From Parolsenella massiliensis (GTDB lineage Bacteria; Actinomycetota; Coriobacteriia; Coriobacteriales; Atopobiaceae), in NCBI RefSeq assembly GCF_900143685.1, contig NZ_LT671675.1, forward strand, positions 223,111 through 287,110: DNA of 64,000 nucleotides. The letters run 5' to 3'. Below, piece after piece: positions 26,054 through 33,466 of the stretch. Below the pieces are notes generated by a model. It was not told the DNA's origin and did no database searches. It saw only the letters and a list, made by a program, of their open reading frames with translations. Every line of letters starts with the position of its first letter. The stretch's first letter is position 1. A program made the position numbers and the translations under genes.

Positions 26054-26143
26054 GTAATCGTTTACACAATTTGTCGAAATTGGCTTGCCTCTTGTTGCGT
26101 AAACGATTACCCTAAGAGCCAAGGAGGGTGAGTAAACGATTAC
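26054..26143 (+). promoter_or_regulatory. Three operators for the LacI-type regulator
   Basis: GTAATCGTTTAC at 26054-26065 and its reverse complement GTAAACGATTAC at 26099-26110 and 26132-26143. Centre-to-centre distances are 45 and 33 bases. The last site ends 48 bases before the epimerase ATG. Multiple sites suggest cooperative or looped repression. Confidence 0.8.
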
Positions 26144-26191
26144 TCACCACCACGAACAGCAGCACAAGCAGCCATTCGATAGGAGCACACC

Positions 26192-26899
26192 ATGACCCGT
26201 CCGAAGATCGCCCCGTCGCTCATGTGCATGAACCCCATGAACGTCCAGCGAGACATCGAGGTGATGGACCGGGAGTTCGACCTGTACCACGTGGACATCA
26301 TGGACGCGCACTTCTGCCCCAACATGGCCCTGACGCCGGCATTCACCAACGAGCTGCGCCGCCACAGCACGCTTCCCATCGACGTCCACCTCATGGTGGA
26401 GGACCCCGTCATGTTCACCGAGATGCTCGACCTGGGACCCCAGGACACCTACTCCTACCAGGCCGAGACGATCGAGCGCAACGCCTTCAGGCTCTCGAGC
26501 CGCGTGGCCGACAAGGGCAGCAAGTTCGGCGTGGTCCTGAGCCCGTCGACGCCGCTCGCCGCGATCGAGGGCTACAAGGAGCGCATCGACCTGCTCACGA
26601 TCATGACCGTGGACACGGGCTTTGCCGGCCAGAAGTTCATCCCGGAGATGCTGCTCAAGATCAAGCAGGCCGTGGAGCTGCGCCGCGAGTACGGCCTCAA
26701 GTACCAGATCCAGCTCGACGGCGCCTGCAACCGCTCGACGTTCCGCGTGCTCAACAACACGGGCGCCGACATCCTCATCGTGGGCAACTCGGGCCTGTTC
26801 TCGCTTGCGCCCACGCTCCCCGAGGCCATCGACGAGTTCCGCGCGCAGTTCCTCGCCGAGACGGGCGTGGACCTCACTCCTCGCGACCGCGCCGCCTAG
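26192..26899 (+). CDS. alsE: D-allulose-6-phosphate 3-epimerase-like protein
   Basis: A 235-residue TIM-barrel epimerase of the ribulose-phosphate 3-epimerase family. It resembles AlsE more than Rpe: PSLMCMNPMNVQ at the start, YHVDIMDAHFCPNM, TVDTGFAGQKFIPEML and LDGACNRSTF. Metal and catalytic residues are in HVDIMD and in the LDGACN aspartate. It likely interconverts allulose-6-phosphate (or a related ketose phosphate) and fructose-6-phosphate. Control by the upstream LacI protein is strongly implied. AGGAG lies before the ATG. Confidence 0.82.
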   Translation: MTRPKIAPSLMCMNPMNVQRDIEVMDREFDLYHVDIMDAHFCPNMALTPAFTNELRRHSTLPIDVHLMVEDPVMFTEMLDLGPQDTYSYQAETIERNAFRLSSRVADKGSKFGVVLSPSTPLAAIEGYKERIDLLTIMTVDTGFAGQKFIPEMLLKIKQAVELRREYGLKYQIQLDGACNRSTFRVLNNTGADILIVGNSGLFSLAPTLPEAIDEFRAQFLAETGVDLTPRDRAA

Positions 26900-26954
26900 G
26901 TGGAGCTCTCGAGTACGATAGTCGCGACACTTTGCAATCGTACTTGGAGGCTTC

Positions 26955-27422
26955 ATGTCTAACTGCCAGCACGAGGTGCTCTCGCCGGTCGACGGCGCGT
27001 ACGTGCCCATCGAGTCCGTCGCCGACCCGGCGTTTGCCCAGAAGATGATGGGGGACGGCTTTGCCGTGGCGCCCTCGTCCGACGTGGTCGTGGCGCCGGT
27101 TGCCGGCGAGGTCGTGGCGAAGTGCCCCACGGGCCATGCCTTTGGCCTGCGCACGGACAACGGCCTGGAGCTCATCGTCCACGTGGGCATCGACACGGTC
27201 AACGAGGGCGGTGCCGGGTTCTCCTCCAAGGTCGAGAAGGGCCAGCGCGTTGCCGTGGGCGACGTCCTTGTCGAGTTCGACCGCGCGGCGCTTGCCGAGA
27301 AGGGCTACGACACGTCCGTGATCGTGGTGCTGCTCGCGGTGCCCGAGGGTCCCGGCGTCCAGAAGCCCGCCGCTGCGGGCGAGGCGATGGAGGCCGGCAA
27401 GACCGTTGCCGTCACGTTCTAG
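26955..27422 (+). CDS. PTS glucose-type EIIA domain protein
   Basis: A free-standing 155-residue EIIA of the Glc family. The phosphorylated histidine is H76 in LIVHVGIDTV, with the partner histidine in PTGHAFGL; the start LSPVDGAYVPIESVADPAFA is typical. It passes phosphate from HPr to an EIIB. No EIIBC is in the operon, so the partner permease is elsewhere or missing. It lies 55 bases after the epimerase and before a strong terminator. Confidence 0.92.
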   Translation: MSNCQHEVLSPVDGAYVPIESVADPAFAQKMMGDGFAVAPSSDVVVAPVAGEVVAKCPTGHAFGLRTDNGLELIVHVGIDTVNEGGAGFSSKVEKGQRVAVGDVLVEFDRAALAEKGYDTSVIVVLLAVPEGPGVQKPAAAGEAMEAGKTVAVTF

Positions 27423-27446
27423 CAGCCGTATGTTGCGCTGATTGCG

Positions 27447-27479
27447 GGGCCGTCCTTGGGGGAGGACGGCCCTTTTTTT
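27447..27479 (+). terminator. Rho-independent terminator after EIIA
   Basis: GGGCCGTCCT/AGGACGGCCC stem, six-base loop and seven T residues. Confidence 0.95.
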
Positions 27480-27495
27480 GTCCCGAGGGACGTGC

Positions 27496-28344
27496 TTATG
27501 AGCGGGTGACGCGCCCGTGCCACTCGTGACCGGCAAGCGGCTCGCAGCCGCTCGCAACCAGGTCGACGTCGCTTGCGACCAGCGTGTTGTTGCCGGGGTG
27601 CGCAGGCTCGTCGGGATACTCGGACACGAGCCAGACGTGGGCGAACTCGCGGGCGAACGTCTCGATGGTCTCGTACATGCTCGCGCTGGTACGTCCCTTA
27701 AGGGGAAAGCGCAGCGTGGCGAGGTAGCTGCCATCGCTCGCGAGATGCTCGTGGATGACGCGTGCCCCCTCGTCGCAGGCGAGCGGCCCCAGCGGCTTTC
27801 TGCCCGTGAACGCCTCGTTCACGATGAGGTCGAACGGCTCTGTCTGGCGGCGCAGCCATGCCCAGCCATCGTCGCAGGCGAGCGCGAAGCGCCCCGTCCC
27901 CGCGTACTCGCGCTCGAGGCGGTCGAGGCCAAACGACTCGCGGGCGATGTCGATGATCTTCTCGTCGATCTCTACGACGCTTACGCACACGGGCGGAAGA
28001 TGCGTCACGAGCCACTTGGGAAACGAGAAGCCGCCGCCTCCGATGACGGCCGCACGAGAGAGCCGGGGCAGCTCGCTCACGATGCGCGCCTGCTCGCGCT
28101 GGTACTCGCAGGCAAGCTCGCTCCACAGCTCGTCGGTGGCATAGGCGACGCTTTGGAACGCGCCGTTGACGTTGAGCATGCGCACGGGCGTCCCGTCGTC
28201 GTCTGCGGTGTCGAACAGCAGCGTGAGGCCGAACTTCGTGCGCCTCACCGTGACGCCGCGCCAGGCGAGGATGCGCATGCACAGGACGTGGACGAGAAGC
28301 CCCGCGACCGTGAGGGCGATGAAGACGATGAGGGCCGTGGGCAT
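27496..28344 (-). CDS. Membrane-anchored spermidine synthase-like protein
   Basis: A 282-residue protein with one N-terminal membrane helix (about residues 3-22) and a Rossmann methyltransferase-fold domain like spermidine synthase: AAVIGGGGFSFPKWLV for the SAM-like ligand, VVEIDEKIIDIARESFG for the acidic ribose contact and DLIVNEAFTG. The catalytic aspartate pattern of true spermidine synthases is not obvious, so it may be a methyltransferase-like relative. No polyamine genes are adjacent. The ATG at 28344 was chosen because it starts the membrane helix. Confidence 0.65.
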   Translation of the reverse strand: MPTALIVFIALTVAGLLVHVLCMRILAWRGVTVRRTKFGLTLLFDTADDDGTPVRMLNVNGAFQSVAYATDELWSELACEYQREQARIVSELPRLSRAAVIGGGGFSFPKWLVTHLPPVCVSVVEIDEKIIDIARESFGLDRLEREYAGTGRFALACDDGWAWLRRQTEPFDLIVNEAFTGRKPLGPLACDEGARVIHEHLASDGSYLATLRFPLKGRTSASMYETIETFAREFAHVWLVSEYPDEPAHPGNNTLVASDVDLVASGCEPLAGHEWHGRVTRS

Positions 28345-28463
28345 GTGACTCCTGTCGTTTCCGGGGGCGCGCAAGGCCCAAGGGGCTCGCCGCAACGCCT
28401 GCGGATTTGGATGCATGGAATGCGGGGGTATCGGGTACACGCCAACCAACATGGAAATTGCGA

Positions 28464-28519
28464 GCCCGAGGCACGTTCGTCAACTTTGCAGCCCCGAACG
28501 TGCTTCGGGCTAGTATACT
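28464..28519 (+). promoter_or_regulatory. Palindrome and -10 element upstream of tatA
   Basis: A 16-base arm GCCCGAGGCACGTTCG (28464-28479) pairs with CGAACGTGCTTCGGGC (28495-28510), one G-T pair, and is followed three bases later by TATACT (28514-28519). No -35 at standard spacing is evident, and the right arm covers where it should be, so this could be an operator for a factor that controls tatA. Confidence 0.5.
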
Positions 28520-28604
28520 TTCAAAGTTGCACTGGCGTACCGTGTGACGGACGCCCGCAGTTTGCATCAACACGACCGAGTGTCTGTCCGGAGAGGAATT
28601 CACA

Positions 28605-28934
28605 ATGTTTCTTGGATTGGGTGCCCCTGAGCTCATCTTCATTCTGATCGTCGTCCTCGTGATCTTTGGCCCGAAGAACCTCCCGAAGCTCGGCAAGTCC
28701 TTCGGCCAGACCGTCAAGGGCATCCGCGAGGGCATGGAGGGCGAGGACAAGCCCGCCAAGGCCGACGCCACCGCCGAGTCCAAGCCTGCCGAGGACGTCG
28801 TCGTTGAGCACGTCGACGCTGACGACGAGGACGCCCCCGCCGCCGCGGAGGGCAAGAAGTTCTGCGGCAGCTGCGGCGCCGAGAACCCCGCCGACAACAA
28901 GTTCTGCAAGTCCTGCGGCGCCAAGCTGGACTAG
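28605..28934 (+). CDS. tatA: TatA translocase subunit with C-terminal zinc ribbon
   Basis: A 109-residue protein. Residues 1-40 are a standard TatA: short helix with GLGAPELIFILIVVLVIFG, the FGPKNLPKLG hinge and an amphipathic helix. A charged, alanine-rich linker follows. The last 25 residues form a zinc ribbon, CGSCGAENPADNKFCKSCG, two CxxC pairs twelve residues apart. TatA normally ends in a disordered charged tail; the ribbon should sit on the cytoplasmic side and may bind a partner or substrate. The gene is alone, while tatB and tatC are at 57.0-58.3 kb. GAGAGG precedes the ATG. Confidence 0.9.
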   Translation: MFLGLGAPELIFILIVVLVIFGPKNLPKLGKSFGQTVKGIREGMEGEDKPAKADATAESKPAEDVVVEHVDADDEDAPAAAEGKKFCGSCGAENPADNKFCKSCGAKLD

Positions 28935-28941
28935 CACCGAC

Positions 28942-28962
28942 GGCACACCCTCGCGGTGTGCC
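28942..28962 (+). terminator. Short hairpin between tatA and greA
   Basis: GGCACACC/GGTGTGCC with a five-base loop, followed by TT only. A weak terminator or attenuator. Confidence 0.4.
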
Positions 28963-29001
28963 TTCGCATGTACGTACCGCCCTTAAGCAAGAAAGCGAAC
29001 C

Positions 29002-29478
29002 ATGGCTGACAACGAGATCATCCTTACTCCCGAAGGCCGTCAGAAGCTCGTCGAGGAGCTCGCCTGGCGCGAGGGAGAGCACGACGCCGAGATCATCGAG
29101 CGCATCAAGGTAGCCCGAGACTTCGGCGACCTGTCCGAGAACTCCGAGTACGATGACGCCAAGGAGGAGCAGTCCAAGAACGCCTCCCGCATCGCCGAGA
29201 TTCGCAAGATCCTCTCCACCGCCAAGGTGTCCGCCGGCGCCGTCCACGTCATGGCCGTCTCCATCGGCTGCACGGTCGAGATCCAGGAGCAGGGCAAGGA
29301 CAAGACGATGGCCTTCACCATCGTGGGCACGACGGAGACCAACTCCCTCGAGCACAAGATTTCCAACGAGAGCCCCGTTGGCGCTGCGCTCATGGGCCAC
29401 GCCAAGGGCGACGTCATCGAGGTCACGAGCCCTGCTGGCGCCACGCGCCACTACACGATCGTCAAAATCTCGCGTTAG
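29002..29478 (+). CDS. greA: Transcription elongation factor GreA
   Basis: A 158-residue protein: N-terminal coiled coil with the catalytic tip acidic residues in ARDFGDLSENSEYDDAK (about residues 36-53) and C-terminal FKBP-like domain ending GATRHYTIVKI. It rescues backtracked RNA polymerase by stimulating transcript cleavage. It is followed by lysS after a terminator, the same gene order as in many Actinobacteria. Confidence 0.96.
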   Translation: MADNEIILTPEGRQKLVEELAWREGEHDAEIIERIKVARDFGDLSENSEYDDAKEEQSKNASRIAEIRKILSTAKVSAGAVHVMAVSIGCTVEIQEQGKDKTMAFTIVGTTETNSLEHKISNESPVGAALMGHAKGDVIEVTSPAGATRHYTIVKISR

Positions 29479-29527
29479 GGCGAGATTGGTTCGCTCGCAG
29501 GCTGCCGCCTGCGAATAGGTCCTTATC

Positions 29528-29562
29528 GCGCCCCTTCCGTGCTGATGCGGAGGGGCGCTTTT
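29528..29562 (+). terminator. Terminator between greA and lysS
   Basis: GCGCCCCTTCCG and CGGAGGGGCGC pair across eight bases, followed by TTTT. Confidence 0.8.
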
Positions 29563-29622
29563 ACGTATAGAGAGGCAGGCGAGCGGAAACGCTCCCGCCC
29601 GCCCGTGCAGAAGGAGCCATGC

Positions 29623-31587
29623 ATGTCTGAGGAGACCACCACCGAGGCCACGCTCAACGACGAGCGTGCCACGCGCCTCGCGCGCCGCCAGGCCATCATC
29701 GATGCCGGCGACAACCCCTATCCCGAGCACTGCGACGTGACCGACCACGTGGCAGACCTCGCCGCCCGCTATGCCGAGCTGGGCGAGGACGACGTGGACG
29801 GCGAGACTCACACGGTCGCCGGCCGTATCCGCGCCAAGCGCGGCCAGGGCAAGGTCGCCTTCGTCGTGCTCCAGGACGCCACGGACAGGATGCAGCTGTT
29901 CTGCCGCGTCGACAACCTGGGCGAGGAGGGCATGGCGGCCCTGCGCAAGATGGACCTGGGCGACATCGTCGAGGCCACCGGCTCCATGATGCGCACCAAG
30001 CGTGGCGAGCTGTCGCTGGCGCCCACCTCCGTGCGCCTGCTCTCCAAGTCCGTGCGCCCGCTTCCCGACAAGTTCCACGGCCTGTCCGACAAGGAGACGC
30101 GCTATCGCCAGCGCTACGTCGACCTCATCGTGAACGACGACGTGCGCGAGACGTTCCGCAAGCGCTCCGCCATCGTCGCCGCCTTCCGCCGCTACATGGA
30201 GCAGGATGCCTACATGGAGGTGGAGACGCCCATCCTGCAGACGATCCAGGGCGGCGCCACGGCCAAGCCGTTCATCACGCACTTCAACGCGCTCAACCAG
30301 GAGTGCTTCCTGCGCATCGCCACCGAGCTGCCGCTGAAGCGCCTGCTCGTGGGCGGCTTCGAGCGCGTGTACGAGATCGGCCGCATCTTCCGCAACGAGG
30401 GCATGGACCAGACGCACAACCCCGAGTTCACCACGATGGAGGCCTATCGCGCCTACAGCGACCTCGAGGGCATGAAGGAGCTCGCCGAGGGCGTCATCAA
30501 GGCCGCGAACGCCGCCATCGGCAACCCCGAGCAGATCGAGTACCAGGGCCAGACCATCGACCTGTCCGGCACCTGGCCGTCCATCCCCATGACGAAGGTC
30601 GTCTCGAACGCCCTGGGCGTCGACGTCGACCTCGACACGCCCGTCGAGCGCCTCGTGGAGCTCTGCCACGAGAACGACATCGAGACCAAGCCCGAGTGGG
30701 GTGCCGGCAAGCTCATCGCCGAGCTGTACGACGAGATTGGCGAGCCGTCCCTCGTGAACCCGACGTTCGTCTGCGACTACCCGGTCGAGGTGAGCCCGCT
30801 TGCCAAGCGCTACGAGGACGAGCCGCGCCTGACGCACCGCTTCGAGCTCGTCATCGCAGGCCACGAGTACGCCAACGCGTTCTCCGAGCTCAACGACCCC
30901 GTTGACCAGGCTGACCGCTTCCACGCCGAGATTGCCGAGCGCGACTCCGGCGACGACGAGGCCATGCAGTTCGACGCTGACTACGTGCGCGCCCTCGAGT
31001 ACGGCATGCCTCCCGCGGGCGGCATCGGTATCGGCATCGACCGCGTGGTCATGCTGCTCACGAACCAGCCGGCCATCCGTGACGTGCTGCTGTTCCCGCA
31101 CATGAAGCCCGAGGCCGGCGCCAAGAACGGCGCCGCGGAGGCCAAGGCCGCCGAGGAGGCCGCCGCCGGTGCGGCCGGAGCCGCCTATGCCGCCAACAAG
31201 CAGCCCACGCTCGACCTCTCCAAGGTTGCCATCGAGCCGCTGTTCGAGGACTACGTGGACTTCGACACGTTCAGCAAGTCTGACTTCCGCGCCGTGAAGG
31301 TCAAGGCGTGCGAGGCCGTCAAGAAGTCCAAGAAGCTCCTCAACTTCACGCTCGATGACGGTACGGGCACCGACCGCACGATTCTCTCGGGCATTCGCGC
31401 GTTCTACGAGCCCGAGGACCTCGTGGGCAAGACGCTCGTTGCCATCACGAACCTGCCGCCGCGAGCCATGATGGGCATCGACTCCTGCGGCATGCTGCTC
31501 TCGGCCATCCACACCGAGGACGGCGAGGAGCGCCTGAACCTCCTGCAGCTGGACGACAGCATCCCGGCGGGTGCCAAGCTCTACTAG
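29623..31587 (+). CDS. lysS: Lysyl-tRNA synthetase fused to EMAP II-type tRNA-binding domain
   Basis: A 654-residue class II synthetase. The ATG at 29623 follows AAGGAG. Residues about 60-160 form the OB anticodon-binding domain; motif 2 is FRNEGMDQTHNPEFTTME near residue 256; motif 3 is GIGIGIDRVVML near residue 467. The normal enzyme ends about residue 500. An alanine-rich linker then joins a domain from residue 545 with the EMAP II/MetG C-terminal pattern: FSKSDFRAVKVKACEAV, ILSGIRAFYEPEDLVGK and MGIDSCGMLLSA. That domain is usual on methionyl-tRNA synthetase, not on LysRS, and should increase general tRNA affinity. Confidence 0.92.
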   Translation: MSEETTTEATLNDERATRLARRQAIIDAGDNPYPEHCDVTDHVADLAARYAELGEDDVDGETHTVAGRIRAKRGQGKVAFVVLQDATDRMQLFCRVDNLGEEGMAALRKMDLGDIVEATGSMMRTKRGELSLAPTSVRLLSKSVRPLPDKFHGLSDKETRYRQRYVDLIVNDDVRETFRKRSAIVAAFRRYMEQDAYMEVETPILQTIQGGATAKPFITHFNALNQECFLRIATELPLKRLLVGGFERVYEIGRIFRNEGMDQTHNPEFTTMEAYRAYSDLEGMKELAEGVIKAANAAIGNPEQIEYQGQTIDLSGTWPSIPMTKVVSNALGVDVDLDTPVERLVELCHENDIETKPEWGAGKLIAELYDEIGEPSLVNPTFVCDYPVEVSPLAKRYEDEPRLTHRFELVIAGHEYANAFSELNDPVDQADRFHAEIAERDSGDDEAMQFDADYVRALEYGMPPAGGIGIGIDRVVMLLTNQPAIRDVLLFPHMKPEAGAKNGAAEAKAAEEAAAGAAGAAYAANKQPTLDLSKVAIEPLFEDYVDFDTFSKSDFRAVKVKACEAVKKSKKLLNFTLDDGTGTDRTILSGIRAFYEPEDLVGKTLVAITNLPPRAMMGIDSCGMLLSAIHTEDGEERLNLLQLDDSIPAGAKLY

Positions 31588-31617
31588 AGCCTCGCTTTAC
31601 AGAATCGTCCCATGAGA

Positions 31618-31647
31618 CCCGTCCTGGCCGGAATCGGCTGGGGCGGG
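31618..31647 (+). terminator. Hairpin after lysS
   Basis: Thirteen base pairs, including G-T pairs, from CCCGTCCTGGCCG and CGGCTGGGGCGGG around GAAT; followed by CCTCTCTATCT, not a T-run. Confidence 0.55.
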
Positions 31648-31664
31648 CCTCTCTATCTCGATGT

Positions 31665-31694
31665 TTGTTACTTTACATAAGACGGTGCTAGCAT
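31665..31694 (+). promoter_or_regulatory. Candidate promoter for ThrE-like gene
   Basis: TTGTTA (31665-31670), an 18-base spacer and TAGCAT (31689-31694), about 70 bases before the start codon in a locally AT-rich patch. Confidence 0.4.
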
Positions 31695-31764
31695 GACCGC
31701 GGGCTAGCCCCGCCAGGGGGCGGGCGGCCAGCACGGAAACCTTCACGGTGCGGGGGATAGACGC

Positions 31765-33351
31765 ATGCGAGCATCACGGCGAGACGATGCGGACGAGGAC
31801 CTAGCGCAAGAGCGCGAGGAGATTCTCGAGAGCATCAACTTCTTTGACGAGGCGGACGACGATGACGAGGACGACCTGCCTGGCAGGCGCGTCCCCGAGA
31901 CGCTCGACAGCTTCAACCTCGTGGAAGACGAGGACGAGCCCGATGCCGGCAGGGAGGTGGTGCCACCCGCGCCCGAGGCCCATCCGCTCGTTCACCATCA
32001 TGGCGTCCGTACGAACGCCCTGCACATGAAGACCGTGTGGCGCGACGTGGTGACGGCGGGAGACTCGCCGGCCTACAAGGCGCCCCTGCCCGACAAGTCG
32101 ACGATCATCTGCCGCACCGGCATGCTGATGCTCGCAAGTGGGACGGGTGCCTGGCGCGTGCGCGACACGATGAACCGCGTGGCGAGCGCCCTTGGCGTCA
32201 CCATCCATGTGGACCTCAGCCTGCTGTCGTTCGAGTGCACGTGCATCGAGGGGCACCACATCTTCAACGAGGTCGTGAGCCTGCCCACGACCGGCGTGAA
32301 TACCCATCGAATCTGGATGATGGAGAACTTCCTGCGTGAGATCGAGACGTACGGGCGCTCCTTCACCGTGCACGAGTACCACGAGATGCTCTCCGTCGTG
32401 GAGGGTACGAAGCCCGACTATCGACCGGTCCAGCAGGGCCTTGCCGCGGGTGCCGCCTGTGGGGCCTTCGTGTTCTTGCTCGGGGGAGGTTCGGTCGAGA
32501 TGCTTGGCGCCTTCGTGGGCGCCGGCATCGGCAACTTCGCGCGGTCGAGCATGCTGTCGCGAAAAATCGGGCAGTTCAGCGCGCTTGCGGTGGGCGTGGC
32601 CGTTGCCTGCGTCTGCTACCTGCTTGCGCTTCTCGGCCTCAGCCACTTTGACGCGACTGCCCTGCAGCACCAGGAGGGCTACATTGGGGCCATGCTCTTT
32701 GTGATTCCGGGGTTCCCGCTCATCACGGCGGGTCTCGACATCTCCAAGCTCGACATGCGCAGCGGCATCGAGCGGCTCACCTATGCCGTGGCCATCATCG
32801 TGGTGGCGACGCTCGTGGGTTGGATGGTCGCCGAGTGCGTGGGGCTGGCGCCAGACGACTTTGCCCCGCTTGGCCTCTCTAGCGTGCAACTGACGGCCCT
32901 GAGGGCGCTCATGAGCTTCGTTGGGGTGTTTGGCTTCTCGATCATGTTCAACAGCCCGGTTCGCATGGCGGCCGCGGCGGGATGCATCGGCGCCGTGTCG
33001 AACACGCTGCGCCTGTCGCTCGTCGACCTCAACGTGCTTGTGCCCACGCTGGGCCTTGCCGGTGGCGTCCCGCCCGAGGCGGCCGCCTTCATCGGCGCCG
33101 TGGTCTCGGGCCTTCTCGCAAGCGTCGTGGAGCTCAAGCTGACGTTTCCGCGCATCGCGCTCACGGTGCCGTCCATCGTCATCATGGTGCCTGGCCTGTA
33201 CCTGTACCGCGCCATGTACTACATGTGCGTCTTCGACACGGTGAACATGCTGAGCTGGTTCGTGCGTGCCGTCCTCATCGTGGCGTTCCTGCCCGTGGGT
33301 CTGGGCATCGCCCGAACGCTCACCGACCCGCGCTGGCGCCACACGTCTTAG
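31765..33351 (+). CDS. ThrE-family threonine/serine exporter-like protein
   Basis: A 528-residue membrane protein. Residues 1-100 are acidic and probably cytoplasmic; the ThrE (DUF1212) domain starts near ICRTGMLMLASGTGAWRVRDTM, and roughly ten helices follow, covering both the ThrE and ThrE_2 halves in one chain. In Corynebacterium the family exports threonine and serine. GGGGGATAG precedes the ATG. The gene has its own likely promoter between lysS and clpC. Confidence 0.82.
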   Translation: MRASRRDDADEDLAQEREEILESINFFDEADDDDEDDLPGRRVPETLDSFNLVEDEDEPDAGREVVPPAPEAHPLVHHHGVRTNALHMKTVWRDVVTAGDSPAYKAPLPDKSTIICRTGMLMLASGTGAWRVRDTMNRVASALGVTIHVDLSLLSFECTCIEGHHIFNEVVSLPTTGVNTHRIWMMENFLREIETYGRSFTVHEYHEMLSVVEGTKPDYRPVQQGLAAGAACGAFVFLLGGGSVEMLGAFVGAGIGNFARSSMLSRKIGQFSALAVGVAVACVCYLLALLGLSHFDATALQHQEGYIGAMLFVIPGFPLITAGLDISKLDMRSGIERLTYAVAIIVVATLVGWMVAECVGLAPDDFAPLGLSSVQLTALRALMSFVGVFGFSIMFNSPVRMAAAAGCIGAVSNTLRLSLVDLNVLVPTLGLAGGVPPEAAAFIGAVVSGLLASVVELKLTFPRIALTVPSIVIMVPGLYLYRAMYYMCVFDTVNMLSWFVRAVLIVAFLPVGLGIARTLTDPRWRHTS

Positions 33352-33466
33352 GCGACGTGGTATCACCTACCTCGCATGAGGGTATAAGCTTACAGAGTGC
33401 CCGTGCCGCCAAGTGGTGCGCACGGGCACCTTGGTTTTGCTGGAACGACCGAGGGGGAACCTTCGC

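Noticed and set aside
28714-31512. A 932-codon open frame on the minus strand
   Set aside because: It is antisense to tatA, greA and lysS, all clearly identified; no motif in its translation.
31681-31700. TTTACA followed by TAGCAT as a promoter
   Set aside because: Spacing between these two is only about 12 bases. The TTGTTA/TAGCAT pair with 18 bases is more plausible.
33352-33466. CtsR or CIRCE heat-shock operator before clpC
   Set aside because: Neither the GGTCAAA repeat pattern nor the TTAGCACTC/GAGTGCTAA inverted repeat is present.
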